In this document: in pieces, positions 27,215-36,898 of the stretch
Numbering within the stretch: the stretch's first letter is position 1
How the letters are laid out: each line of letters begins with the position of its first letter
Source of the DNA: Nitrospirota bacterium
GTDB taxonomy: Bacteria; Nitrospirota; Thermodesulfovibrionia; Thermodesulfovibrionales; UBA6898
DNA: 64,000 bases
Reading direction: 5' to 3'
Assembly: GCA_021825365.1 (NCBI GenBank)
Contig: JAKAHR010000007.1
Coordinates: 1-64,000 of the forward strand
Made by a program: the position numbers and the translations under genes
Notes under the pieces: model-generated
The model's input: the letters and a program-made list of their open reading frames with translations, nothing else
What the model was told of the DNA's origin: nothing
Database searches by the model: none

Positions 27215-27370
27215 CGTCTTCTCCTTTGTCTTAGCCGAATTATATCATGGTTATCCGATGGTGCAATGCCATAATTCTCATTATAAGAGAGGTGAATTTA
27301 AAAGTCAATAAAGTATTAAACTCTGCATTTATAGGGTTGGCTCCAGATACATTTCTGATATACTTCTTAT

Positions 27371-29098
27371 ATGAAAAACTTCGATATTTCGGCTATTTTC
27401 AATAAGATAGCCGACCTTCTCGAGATCAGGGGCGACAATCCCTTCCGGGTCAGGGCCTACAGAAAGGCTGCCTTCAATATTGAAACCCTCGGAAGGGATG
27501 TGTCGGGGCTCTCCGCGGCTGACCTCACGGAGATTCCCGGCATCGGCAGCGACCTCGCCTCAAAGATTGAAGAGTATCTCCGGTCCGGCCGCATTGGCAC
27601 CTACGAGAAATTGAGGCAGGAGGTCCCGGAGGGACTCGCCGATCTTCTGAACGTTCCCGGCCTCGGTCCAAAGACCGTCGGACTTGTCTACCGGCAATAC
27701 AAGGTCAGAAATCTCGACGAGCTTGAACGTCTCGCCCGTGATCACCGGCTGGCGAGCCTGCCGGGGATTAAGGAAAAGACGGAAAGCAATATCATCAAGG
27801 GGGTTGAGATGCTGCGGAGAGCTTCTTCCCGGTATCCCCTGGGCCGGATTCTGCCCCTGGCAGAGGAGATAGGCCGCTACCTGCGGGAGAAGGCCCCTGT
27901 CGACCGCATGGATGTGGCGGGCAGCATCAGGCGCTGGAAGGAGACGGTGAAGGACATCGACATCCTCTCGACATCAAAGGACCCCAAAGCGGTAATGCTG
28001 GCATTCATCCATATGCCCGGAGTCAAAGAGGTGCTTATGAAGGGACCCACGAAATCAAGCGTGGTGACGGAAGAGGGGATACAGGTGGACATCCGGGTGG
28101 TGGAGGAGGACAGCTACGGCTCTGCCCTCGCCTATTTTACCGGCAGCAAGGCCCACAATATCAGGCTGCGGGAAATGGCGGTGAAGGCGGGGATGAAGCT
28201 GAACGAATACGGCATCTTCAGGGAGAAGGGTGGAAAGAAACTCGGCGGCAGGGAGGAAAAGGACATCTACCGGCTGCTCGGCCTGGCGTATGTCCCGCCT
28301 GAACTCAGGGAAGATACCGGCGAGATAGAGGCCGCTGCCGAGGGAAGCCTTCCCTGTCTGGTGGAGCTGTCGGACATCAGGGGCGATCTCCATCTGCACA
28401 CCTCGTGGAGTGACGGAAGTCAGTCGCTGGAAGAGCTTGTCGAGGCATCGATCAACAGGGGGTATCAATACGCTGCCGTGACGGATCACTCCAAAGGGCT
28501 CGGAGTGGCCCGCGGACTGAACGAAGAAAGGATACTCGAACAGATGAGGCACGTCTCCAGCCTGAACAGGAGGCTCAGGTCCTTCCGTCTCCTTTCCGGG
28601 GTCGAGGTCAACATAAAGGCGGACGGCAGTCTGGATTTTGACGCCGGCCTGCTGAGGCGCCTTGATATCGTCGTTGCCTCCGTGCACTCGGGATTCAAAC
28701 AGCCGGGGGAGAAGATTACGAAGCGTATCGTGGCTGCCATGCAGAATCCCTGCGTCTCTATAATCGCCCATCCGTCGGGGAGGCTTATCGGGGAGAGGGA
28801 GGCGTATGAGATGGACATGGACGCGGTGCTTCGGGCCGCCTCCCGGACCGGCACCGCCATTGAGATCAACGCATACCCCCTGAGGCTGGACCTCTCCGAC
28901 TCATACGTGCGGACGGCCCGGGCGCAGAACGTGCCTCTGGTCATCAGCACGGATTCCCATACCGCGGGTCAGTTTCAGAATATGGCGTACGGCCTCGGGG
29001 TTGCCCGGAGGGGTTGGCTCGAAAAGGGCGATGTGGCCAACACGCTCGACAGCGACGAACTACTGAAAATCCTGCAGAAAAAGCGTCCGGCGTCCTAG
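27371..29098 (+). CDS. polX: DNA polymerase X with PHP exonuclease domain
   Basis: A 575-residue repair polymerase. Residues 1-150 form the 8-kDa/HhH region (IPGIGSDLASKIEEYL, VPGLGPKTVGLVY). Catalytic carboxylates of the palm are D195 and D197 in DIDIL and D240 in QVDIR. The C-terminal PHP domain keeps its metal-binding motifs HLHTSWSDG, VTDHSKG, IIAHPSG and STDSHT. In bacteria such PolX enzymes fill gaps and remove 3' ends by the PHP nuclease in base excision repair. Monocistronic as far as seen. Length is standard. Confidence 0.95.
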   Translation: MKNFDISAIFNKIADLLEIRGDNPFRVRAYRKAAFNIETLGRDVSGLSAADLTEIPGIGSDLASKIEEYLRSGRIGTYEKLRQEVPEGLADLLNVPGLGPKTVGLVYRQYKVRNLDELERLARDHRLASLPGIKEKTESNIIKGVEMLRRASSRYPLGRILPLAEEIGRYLREKAPVDRMDVAGSIRRWKETVKDIDILSTSKDPKAVMLAFIHMPGVKEVLMKGPTKSSVVTEEGIQVDIRVVEEDSYGSALAYFTGSKAHNIRLREMAVKAGMKLNEYGIFREKGGKKLGGREEKDIYRLLGLAYVPPELREDTGEIEAAAEGSLPCLVELSDIRGDLHLHTSWSDGSQSLEELVEASINRGYQYAAVTDHSKGLGVARGLNEERILEQMRHVSSLNRRLRSFRLLSGVEVNIKADGSLDFDAGLLRRLDIVVASVHSGFKQPGEKITKRIVAAMQNPCVSIIAHPSGRLIGEREAYEMDMDAVLRAASRTGTAIEINAYPLRLDLSDSYVRTARAQNVPLVISTDSHTAGQFQNMAYGLGVARRGWLEKGDVANTLDSDELLKILQKKRPAS

Positions 29099-29285
29099 CA
29101 GTTCTTACTCCTGAAAAAGCCTTGCTTTATTCGGGGTGATAGGCTATTATCCCCTGTTACTTCCAGGGTGAGGTGCTGACAGAGCCCATGCCGGCTGCGT
29201 TTACACAGAGAGTAAGGCCGCATGATTCCCGTACCGTCCGGCAGAGGATATCTGACCGGATGCGGGCGGGTAAGGGTCTGTCGGC

Positions 29286-31925
29286 ATGAAGCCCCAGGGT
29301 ATATCGACCAGGATTCTCATCCCCATCATCGTCTTCATGCTCCTCCTTGCCGTCTTTGCCGCTCTCCGGTCACGCACCATCATCGGCGCAGTCATGCAGG
29401 ACTATCACTCGGCCATCGTCAGCCAGGAGCGTGAAGAGATCCTCAATATTGTGAAGGAGGATATTCCGGATGCCGAAATCCTTACCGTCCTCAAGAGGCA
29501 TTTTTCGACAGAGAAATTCCGTTACCGGGTGATGAAGGGGGAGCAGGTCCTGATCACCTGCTGCGACTTCCCGGCCACCTTTTCCCTGTCCGGAGACGGT
29601 TCTCTTTCGGCCAGGGACGGCGACATCGTCTACTACGGCAGCCGGATAGCCATCGACAAGTATGGGCTGGTGGTCGACGTCCTGAGAGAATATCCGCAGA
29701 TGTCTACATTCCGGAAGCAGCTGAACTCAACGGTTACGGTCTTTGTCCTGTCCGTCATCCTGATGATACTTTATATCCTTATCGTCCTCAGAAAGAACCT
29801 CATTACCCCCATCCGCACGATCATGGAACGCATACGGCGCGGGGAACGCGCCCCGGTTACCGCTGTCCGCGAGCTGGATGAACTCTGTGAGGAGATGAAC
29901 CGGGCATTTGCGACCGCAGAGGTGAAGAAGACGCACGCAACGACCCTCCACAGTATCGCCGTCTCCCTGAACGAGGACAGGACCCTCGAAGAGATCATGC
30001 AGACGATCGTCGGACAATCCAAGGTCCTGATCGATGCCGAACTCTCCGCCATATCCCTGTATGACGAAAAGGGTGAGTTCAGCAGGCTGAAGGTCTATGG
30101 CGTCGAAGAGGATGAGGTGCTTCGGGCGGTCAGGCGGATGCCGAAGGGGGAGGGCATTCTCAAGCTGCTGAAGCTCTCCCTGGCGCCGGTGAAGATCAAT
30201 GATGTGCCGAACCACCCCGCGTTTTCAGGGAGCTTTCCCGACGGACATCCGGCCATCAGGAATTTCCTGGGGTATCCGATATTTTCGAAGGACGGCCGGC
30301 CGATAGCTGCCCTCTACTTCGCGAACAAGCGGTCAGGGGAGTTTTCTCCCGAAGACGAGGATGTGCTCATGGCGGTCGCCTCTGACGCGGCGGTGGCTAT
30401 CCAGCGGGTGAGCGACACCGCAGACACCCTGCGGTTCAAGAAGATCATCGAGTCGTCCTTTGACGCCATCACCATCACCGACGGCGAAGGCCGCATCACG
30501 TATGTGAACCCGGCCTTTGAGTCGATGACGGGGTATCCTGCCCGGGATGTAGTCGGCAGCAACCCCCGGTTTCTCAAGAGCGGGATGCATGACGAGGAAT
30601 TCTATCGGGCCGTGTGGGGCAGGCTGCGGAGCGGGAGGCCGTGGCAGGGCGAGTTTGTCAACAAGAAGAAGAGCGGCGAGACCTATAACGCTTCGACGGT
30701 CATATTCCCGGTCTTTTCCGATTCCGGGGAGATCGCCAACTTCGTCTCCATACAACGGGACGTATCCGAAGAGAAGCGGCTGCACGGGCAGTTGCTGAGG
30801 TCGCAGAAGATGGAGGCGATCGGCACCCTCGCCGGCGGTATTGCGCACGACTTCAACAACCTGCTGTCAGCGATCATCGGGTACGCGGAGATCATGAAAG
30901 AGGACCTCCCGGAGGAGCATCCCAACTTTCGTCACGTGAGCATCATTGAGCATTCGGCCAAGCGGGGGGCTGACCTCGCGGCCCGCATACTCAATGCCAC
31001 GAAGACGGAGAAGCTGGAACAGCGGGTGGTGAACCTCAATGCCGTTGTCCAGGACACCCTTGAACTCCTTGCGAGGAGCATACCCAAGAGCATCTCCATG
31101 GAGACGCGCCTCGCCCCTGAACTGCACAATATCAAGGCAAGCACCTCCCAACTGCAGCAGGTGATCATGAACCTGGCCGTCAATGCCCGGGACGCGATGC
31201 CCGAGGGCGGATGCCTTCTGATCGAGACAGTCAATGTCGGCCTGTCGGATGTTCCCCTCACCGGCCGCCCCGCTGCCGACGGGTTCGTCCGGCTCTGCAT
31301 CTCCGACACCGGCAGGGGCATGGATGAGGCGATCCTGCACAAGATATTCGATCCCTTCTTTACCACGAAATCGAGGGGGTCCGGCACCGGCCTGGGGCTG
31401 TACATTGTGCACTCCATCGTGACGAATCACGGCGGCTACATCAACCTCGCAAGCGAAGCGGGCAGGGGGACGCGCTTTCACGTCTACTTTCCGGTCTGCA
31501 CCGAGGCGGCCGAGGCCGAGGAATCTCCGGTACAGGAAGACCTTGCAGGCGCCGGAACCGTGCTGGTCATCGAGGACGAGGCTGATGTCCGCTCTCTTAC
31601 CTCGGATGTCCTGTTCCGGTACGGGTATAACGTGATCGCGGCCGCCGACGGGACCGAGGGAGTGGCCGTTTATCGGGAGAAGCGGGCGGAGATCGACCTC
31701 GTGCTCCTTGACATGATCATGCCGATGATGAACGGCACCGAGGTTTTTCAGATCCTCCGGGGCATCAACCCGCAGGTCAAAGTGATCCTCATTTCCGGGT
31801 ACAGCAGCGAGGGGCTTGGCGGGATCAACAGGCTGCTCCGCAGCGGGGCGAAGCGGTTCATACAAAAACCCTTCACGCAGAAGCTCCTGGGACGTGCGGT
31901 GAAGGAGGCGATCTCCGCCCCCTGA
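29286..31925 (+). CDS. membrane hybrid sensor histidine kinase
   Basis: An 879-residue kinase. A first hydrophobic helix at about residues 9-28 and a second at about 145-165 enclose an extracytoplasmic sensor domain with a CC pair. A short HAMP-like link (about 166-215), a GAF domain (about 220-370), a PAS domain (about 375-490) and a HisKA domain with phospho-His H521 (GIAHDFNN) follow. Then come HATPase boxes (NLAVNARDAM, DTGRGM, GTGLGLY) and a C-terminal receiver with D809 (LLDMIMP). It faces the kinase/NtrC pair on the other strand. The output of its receiver is not encoded beside it, so it may cross-talk. Confidence 0.92.
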   Translation: MKPQGISTRILIPIIVFMLLLAVFAALRSRTIIGAVMQDYHSAIVSQEREEILNIVKEDIPDAEILTVLKRHFSTEKFRYRVMKGEQVLITCCDFPATFSLSGDGSLSARDGDIVYYGSRIAIDKYGLVVDVLREYPQMSTFRKQLNSTVTVFVLSVILMILYILIVLRKNLITPIRTIMERIRRGERAPVTAVRELDELCEEMNRAFATAEVKKTHATTLHSIAVSLNEDRTLEEIMQTIVGQSKVLIDAELSAISLYDEKGEFSRLKVYGVEEDEVLRAVRRMPKGEGILKLLKLSLAPVKINDVPNHPAFSGSFPDGHPAIRNFLGYPIFSKDGRPIAALYFANKRSGEFSPEDEDVLMAVASDAAVAIQRVSDTADTLRFKKIIESSFDAITITDGEGRITYVNPAFESMTGYPARDVVGSNPRFLKSGMHDEEFYRAVWGRLRSGRPWQGEFVNKKKSGETYNASTVIFPVFSDSGEIANFVSIQRDVSEEKRLHGQLLRSQKMEAIGTLAGGIAHDFNNLLSAIIGYAEIMKEDLPEEHPNFRHVSIIEHSAKRGADLAARILNATKTEKLEQRVVNLNAVVQDTLELLARSIPKSISMETRLAPELHNIKASTSQLQQVIMNLAVNARDAMPEGGCLLIETVNVGLSDVPLTGRPAADGFVRLCISDTGRGMDEAILHKIFDPFFTTKSRGSGTGLGLYIVHSIVTNHGGYINLASEAGRGTRFHVYFPVCTEAAEAEESPVQEDLAGAGTVLVIEDEADVRSLTSDVLFRYGYNVIAAADGTEGVAVYREKRAEIDLVLLDMIMPMMNGTEVFQILRGINPQVKVILISGYSSEGLGGINRLLRSGAKRFIQKPFTQKLLGRAVKEAISAP

Positions 31926-31942
31926 AGGCGATCCCCTCGCCC

Positions 31943-33283
31943 TCAGGAGATGCCGTAGCGTTTCAGTTTCAGGTAGAGGGTCTTCCTGTCGATGCCGAGT
32001 ATCTGACTGGCCCGTGACTGGTTCCCCTTCGCCTCCCGGAGGACCCTGAGGATATAGTCTTTCTCCATCTCGTCCAGGGAAGGCTGGTCTGCCCGGGCGC
32101 TGAGCGATGTCATCACGGGTATCGCCAGGTCCTGCGGACCGATGTTGTCGGAGTCGCAGAGGATGACGGCCCGCTCGACGACGTTTTCTAGTTCCCGCAC
32201 GTTGCCGGGCCAGTCGTAGGCAGAGAGCATATCGAGGGCTGCCGGCGTGCATCCTTCTATGGGCTTCGATAGTCTGGCCGCATATTTCAGGACGAAGTGT
32301 GAGGCGAGGACAGGAATGTCGTCCTTCCTCTCCCTGAGCGGCGGTATCGCGATGTTGATCACATTGAGCCGGTAATACAGGTCTTCCCGGAAGGAGCCTT
32401 CCTTGACGCGTTCAACGAGGTCCTTGTTCGTAGCGGCGATGACCCGCACATCTACCGTGAGGTTCCGGTTGCTTCCTACCCGCCTGAATTCTCCGGAATC
32501 CAGAAACCGCAGCAGCTTTGCCTGCAACCCCAGCGGCGTCTCCCCGATCTCGTCGAGGAAAAGAGTGCCCTTGTCGGCGACCTCGACGATGCCGTTTTTC
32601 GCCTGGTAGGCGCTCGTGAAGGACCCCTTCTCATGACCGAACAGCTCGGATTCGATCAGGTTCTCCGAAAGGGAGGCGCAGTTGAGGGCGATCAGGGGGG
32701 ATGAGCTGCGCCCGCTGAAGTGCCAGATCGTGTTGGCTACAAGCTCTTTCCCCGTCCCGCTCTCGCCCTGGATGAGGACCGGCGAGTCGGTAGGCGCCGT
32801 CTTCCTGATAAGAGAAAGGACCGCCTTCATCTTGCTGCTGGTGCAGACAAATTCCACGGGCGATTCTTTTCTTACGAGTTCCTGCTGGAGGAGGCGGTTC
32901 TTGACGCTGAGCCTTCCGAACTCGTACGCCCTGTTGACGATGATCACCAGTTCATCGAGTTTGTAGGGCTTTGAGAGGTAGTCGTACGCCCCGTTCTTCA
33001 TCGCCTCGACCGCTGTCTCGACGGTAGCTCTTCCGGTGAGAACGACGATGACAGGGGAGGCGGGATCGTTCTTGAGCCTCTTCATGATGCCGATGCCGTC
33101 GACTCCCGGCATGACGATATCGAGGAGGATGACGTTGAAGACCTGCTCGCGGAGGAGGCCCAGGGCAGCCCGGCCGTCGGCTGCCGTCTCGACGACAAAA
33201 CCCTTACGCGTCAGTTCCTTCTTCAGGAGCCTGCGGAAGGGCTCTTCGTCATCAACTACGAGGACTCTTATCGTCTCGCTCAT
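31943..33283 (-). CDS. sigma-54-dependent NtrC-family response regulator
   Basis: A 446-residue regulator: receiver with phospho-Asp D55 (ILLDIVMP), AAA+ domain with Walker A GESGTGKE (173-180) and Walker B LFLDEIGE, and a Fis-type helix-turn-helix at the C-terminus (RASQILGIDRKTLYLKL). The sigma-54 contact loop reads GSFTSA (220-225) where most members have GAFTGA. It would activate sigma-54 promoters upon phosphorylation by its neighbour kinase, whose gene it overlaps by 32 bases. Target genes are unknown. Confidence 0.95.
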   Translation of the reverse strand: MSETIRVLVVDDEEPFRRLLKKELTRKGFVVETAADGRAALGLLREQVFNVILLDIVMPGVDGIGIMKRLKNDPASPVIVVLTGRATVETAVEAMKNGAYDYLSKPYKLDELVIIVNRAYEFGRLSVKNRLLQQELVRKESPVEFVCTSSKMKAVLSLIRKTAPTDSPVLIQGESGTGKELVANTIWHFSGRSSSPLIALNCASLSENLIESELFGHEKGSFTSAYQAKNGIVEVADKGTLFLDEIGETPLGLQAKLLRFLDSGEFRRVGSNRNLTVDVRVIAATNKDLVERVKEGSFREDLYYRLNVINIAIPPLRERKDDIPVLASHFVLKYAARLSKPIEGCTPAALDMLSAYDWPGNVRELENVVERAVILCDSDNIGPQDLAIPVMTSLSARADQPSLDEMEKDYILRVLREAKGNQSRASQILGIDRKTLYLKLKRYGIS

Positions 33284-35252
33284 GGGCCGGAAGCCGTATG
33301 GTGAAGGTGGTCCCTTTGCCGATCTCGCTCACCGCATCGATCGTTCCGCTGTGTTCCTCCACGATCTTGTGGCAGATGGCAAGGCCGAGCCCTGTCCCTT
33401 CGCCCACCGGTTTTGTCGTGAAGAAGGGGTTGAAGATCTTTTCGATCAGGTCGGCCGGGATGCCCGGACCGGTGTCGGAGATCGAGACGAGGATCCTGTC
33501 GTAGCCGCCGTGGAGCACCGCGCCGGTGCCGCCGGCATCCATCCTGGTCTCGATGGCGATGCTGCCGTGCTTCGGTGTGAAATAGATGGAATTGATGATG
33601 ATGTTCATGAAGAGCTGCCGCAGGCTGCCCGGGTCCGCGTAGAACTTCGGCAGGTCGCGGTTGAGCTTCAAGTCGAGATTGTGGCTGAGCCGCTTTGCCT
33701 TGTGGTTGACCAGGAGGATCACCTCCTTGATCAGCTCATTGATATCGATCTCCCGGAAGGTCCCGCCCGAGGGCCGCGCAAAATCCAGGAGGCTGCGCAG
33801 GATGTCCTTGCAGCGGAATATCTCGTTGTGGATCGTTGAGAGATATTCGGGGAAGTCCTCGAACTCCTGCATCTCCAGCAGGGAATCTGCCCGTGCCCTG
33901 TCGAGAAGCGCCTCGGCATACCCGGCGATGATGCCCAGGGGGTTGTTGATTTCGTGCGCAATGCCGGCGACAAGGGTGCCGAGTGATGCGAGCCGGTCCG
34001 AGCGGATCAACTGCTGTTCGAGCCGTTTCTGCGCAGTCACATCCTTCAGGTAGTGGACGATAGCATAGACGCTGCCCTCCTCATCCTTCAGGGGATAGGC
34101 CCAGAAGTGGTACAGGAATCCCCCCGCCCCCTTAAGTTCCCTGAATGAGGGTTGCTGGTGGGTGAGCGTTTCTGCGCAGAGACACTCCCGGCTGCTTATC
34201 CCGATCTTGTCGAGGATTTCCCAGCACTGCCTGCCGCTGAACTCCACCGCGGAAAAACCGGTGGTCGCCAGAAGCGTACGGTTTGCCCGTATTACCCTCT
34301 GCCTGCCGTCTTCAATCCAGACCATGTCGGTGATGGCGTCAAAGGTCTTCTCCCATTCCTTCTTCTCCCGCGAGACCTCCCCGAAGAGCAGGGCGTTTTC
34401 AAGGGCGATGGATATCTGCTTGGCAGCCGGCAGGAGGATCTCGAGGTCACGCTCCGAGTATCGCGATGTCTCCGTGCTGTCGAGGTTGAAGACCCCGAGG
34501 ATCTTGTCATGAAACAGGGGCAGGCTGATGGTAGAGCGGATTCCCTCCTCATAGAGCTTCCGGTCAAGTGGAAAGGCGGCTTTAGAGAGGTCATCGTTGA
34601 TCCAGGGCCGGTGGTTCCGTATGACCCAGCCTGCGCTCGTCCCCTCTATGGGCGCTTTTACGCCCCTCTTCATGATCGTCTTCATGTCCGTGTCGAGAGC
34701 GAAGATGAGGAGGTTGTCGTCACCCTCGTTATACAGAAGGAGGCTGGCCCTGCTGTAGGCGATGAGCTTCCGTATCTCAGAGACCATGATACGGAAGATC
34801 GTGCCGATGCTGAGGCTTGAATTGATGATGCCGCTGAGTTCGCTCGTCAGATGGAATATTTCGAGTTCGCGGGCCATCTGTGAGGCCCTTTCCCTCAGGA
34901 GGTCTTCTTCGGTCGTGTCGGTGAGCACCACCATCCGTCCCGCATCGCCCGTCGGAATGGAGGAAACCCGGGCAGGGAAGGTCTCACCGCCTTTCCTGCT
35001 GCAGAGAATCTGCTGCGCAGGTTGCGGGACCGCATCGCCACCTGGAGACGGGCAGTCGGCCGGGGCGGAGCATCCCAAAAGATCGGATATCTTCCTTCCC
35101 ACGACCTCTCCGGGGGTGTACCCGAAGGCTGCGAGAGCGGAGCGGTTGCAGGAGCCGATGATGCCGCCGGCGTTTATCAGGATGGCGGGGGTATTGAGAT
35201 GGTCGAAGGTATCGAGGAGCACGGCGGACCTGTCATCAGTGGACACGCTCAT
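33252..35252 (-). CDS. cytosolic PAS/GAF sensor histidine kinase
   Basis: A 666-residue kinase with no transmembrane segment. PAS 1 (about residues 12-115), GAF (about 135-295), PAS 2 (about 300-412, with an unusual Cys-containing CWEILDKIGISSRECLC stretch), HisKA with H433 (AGIAHEINNP) and HATPase with DTGPGIP and GTGLGLAICH. Its stop lies 32 bases inside the regulator gene, so it forms an operon with the NtrC-type regulator and is its likely partner. The Cys in PAS 2 might ligate heme or a cluster, but I cannot show this. Confidence 0.93.
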   Translation of the reverse strand: MSVSTDDRSAVLLDTFDHLNTPAILINAGGIIGSCNRSALAAFGYTPGEVVGRKISDLLGCSAPADCPSPGGDAVPQPAQQILCSRKGGETFPARVSSIPTGDAGRMVVLTDTTEEDLLRERASQMARELEIFHLTSELSGIINSSLSIGTIFRIMVSEIRKLIAYSRASLLLYNEGDDNLLIFALDTDMKTIMKRGVKAPIEGTSAGWVIRNHRPWINDDLSKAAFPLDRKLYEEGIRSTISLPLFHDKILGVFNLDSTETSRYSERDLEILLPAAKQISIALENALLFGEVSREKKEWEKTFDAITDMVWIEDGRQRVIRANRTLLATTGFSAVEFSGRQCWEILDKIGISSRECLCAETLTHQQPSFRELKGAGGFLYHFWAYPLKDEEGSVYAIVHYLKDVTAQKRLEQQLIRSDRLASLGTLVAGIAHEINNPLGIIAGYAEALLDRARADSLLEMQEFEDFPEYLSTIHNEIFRCKDILRSLLDFARPSGGTFREIDINELIKEVILLVNHKAKRLSHNLDLKLNRDLPKFYADPGSLRQLFMNIIINSIYFTPKHGSIAIETRMDAGGTGAVLHGGYDRILVSISDTGPGIPADLIEKIFNPFFTTKPVGEGTGLGLAICHKIVEEHSGTIDAVSEIGKGTTFTIRLPAHERDDKSPRS

Positions 35253-35308
35253 GACCTATTATAACAAAAGCGGCATGCCGCGGCCGGAACCGGAGTGGAG
35301 GGGAAGAA

Positions 35309-35384
35309 TGGTGGACGGTAAGGGATTCGAACCCTCGACTTCCACGTTGCGAACGTGGCGCTCTCCCAACTGAGCTAACCGCCC
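35309..35384 (-). tRNA. tRNA-Ala (CGC)
   Basis: 76 nt with encoded CCA. Acceptor GGGCGGT/ACCGTCC includes the G3:U70 pair that marks tRNA-Ala, A73 discriminator, anticodon loop TTCGCAA (anticodon CGC) and standard GTTCGAATC T-loop. On the minus strand, divergent from the four following tRNAs. Confidence 0.95.
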
Positions 35385-35506
35385 ACGGACAGGACTGGTT
35401 GCGCTGGAAATAGTTAAACAGAAAAAGCCGGTCGCCGTCAACGTCTCCTTGACAGGTTTTCCGGCTACCTCTTATAATCAAAATTCCAGTTGCCTGGCAG
35501 ATACGT

Positions 35507-35583
<77 letters not shown>

Positions 35584-35679
35584 GTATACCCCGCCAGGTA
35601 TCATGACTGTGAGCGACACAGGCCTGCGGTTGACTGTATCAGTCATTTCTGGTTTACTAATACTGTTGTTTTGAGCTGT

Positions 35680-35756
35680 GGTGGGCGTAGCTCAATGGTC
35701 AGAGTACTGGACTGTGGCTCCAGGTGTTGGGGGTTCGAGTCCCCTCGCCCACCCCA
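35680..35756 (+). tRNA. tRNA-His (GTG)
   Basis: 77 nt with encoded CCA. Acceptor GTGGGCG/CGCCCAC plus an encoded extra 5' G opposite C73, the identity signal of tRNA-His. Anticodon loop CTGTGGC (anticodon GTG). Confidence 0.95.
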
Positions 35757-35850
35757 AGAAATGAGAAATCGTTGTCAGGGATCGGTGATGTGAAGATGAT
35801 GCGGCAGGGACCCGATCCGCGATCCGGAGTCGCTTGTTTTTTCCCTATGT

Positions 35851-35927
35851 GCGCCTGTAGCTCAGCTGGATAGAGCATCAGCCTCCGGAGCTGAGGGTCG
35901 GAGGTTCGAATCCTCTCGGGCGCGCCA
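35851..35927 (+). tRNA. tRNA-Arg (CCG)
   Basis: 77 nt with encoded CCA. Acceptor GCGCCTG/CGGGCGC with one T-G pair, anticodon stem TCAGC/GCTGA, loop CTCCGGA (anticodon CCG). Its first 16 bases are identical to those of the upstream tRNA-Arg. Confidence 0.95.
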
Positions 35928-36039
35928 GTTTCCAGGACTGCGGAATATTATCCGTGGTTTACGGAAGACCTGCAGAAAAGTTGACGGAAGGGTCCTGTAT
36001 CTGTTTTACTATGTGTCGGTCTTTTGCCGACAGATGAAC

Positions 36040-36115
<76 letters not shown>

Positions 36116-36126
36116 GTACACAACAG

Positions 36127-36161
36127 GGGCTTGCAGCGATTTCGCTGTAAGCCCTTTTTTT
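36127..36161 (+). terminator. rho-independent terminator after the tRNA cluster
   Basis: A 13-bp stem with one G-T pair (GGGCTTGCAGCGA, 36127-36139, with 36142-36154) is followed by seven T residues. Confidence 0.9.
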
Positions 36162-36362
36162 GCTATGCGGAAAGAGCGCCTGCATCCGCTTCCACCCGTG
36201 GTCATCACTTGTGATAATCCTGCCCTTCTTTGGTGTACAATCTTTCTGAGACTTGGTGCATGCGGTAATGGCTATCGAAATTGATACGGGAACACGGGCA
36301 GGGACTCATCTTGCGGTCGCACCTATTTTTCACGGCATATAAGAAAGAAGGGAAAAAGAAGC

Positions 36363-36779
36363 ATGAAAAAGCTGGTTAGCGGAATATGTCTTGTATTATT
36401 GTTGTCGGGCAATGTATTTGCCGGGAATGACAAGGCTGTCCAGGTTGAAGCACTGGCGAGAACCACTGCAAGCTGGGACGGTAGCCGCCTGCCTGATTAC
36501 CCAAAAGGCGCCCCGGAGGTGACGATTCTAAGAATCAAGATTCCGCCGGGCGGGCAGCTGCCTCTGCATACCCATCCGGTAATAAATGCGGGTATATTAT
36601 TGAGCGGAGCCCTGACCGTTGTAACGGAAGGGAACAAGACATTACACCTTAAGGCCGGTGAGGCGATCGTCGAAGTGGTCAATACATGGCACTCCGGAAA
36701 GAACGAAGGCTTGGAGCCGGCGGAAATTGTAGTCTTTTATGCGGGAGTAGTAGACACGCCGATAACTGTCAGGAAATAG
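36363..36779 (+). CDS. exported cupin-domain protein
   Basis: A 138-residue precursor. Signal peptide KKLVSGICLVLLLSGNVFA with an AxA-type cleavage, then a single cupin barrel. The metal-binding motif is PLHTHPVINAG with a second half HLKAGEAIVEVVNTWHSG, so the His residues for a metal centre are present. A strong A/G-rich site (GAAAGAAGGGAAAAAGAAG) precedes the ATG. It is a periplasmic cupin of unknown substrate; such proteins can bind small signal molecules or metals. It stands alone, 250 bases after the tRNA terminator. Confidence 0.82.
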   Translation: MKKLVSGICLVLLLSGNVFAGNDKAVQVEALARTTASWDGSRLPDYPKGAPEVTILRIKIPPGGQLPLHTHPVINAGILLSGALTVVTEGNKTLHLKAGEAIVEVVNTWHSGKNEGLEPAEIVVFYAGVVDTPITVRK

Positions 36780-36898
36780 ACAACAGTATGCGGCGGAGCG
36801 TAGGCCTCGTCTCTATAGCGCATCGCGAAGCCAACGCGATGGTGTTTTCGTCGCTGTCCCGGGCTCACCGTGACTGCTGCTCTATCAGAATATTGTAA

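Noticed and set aside
30867-32252. 461-codon minus-strand frame across the hybrid kinase and regulator
   Set aside because: Overlaps two motif-complete genes and has no coding character.
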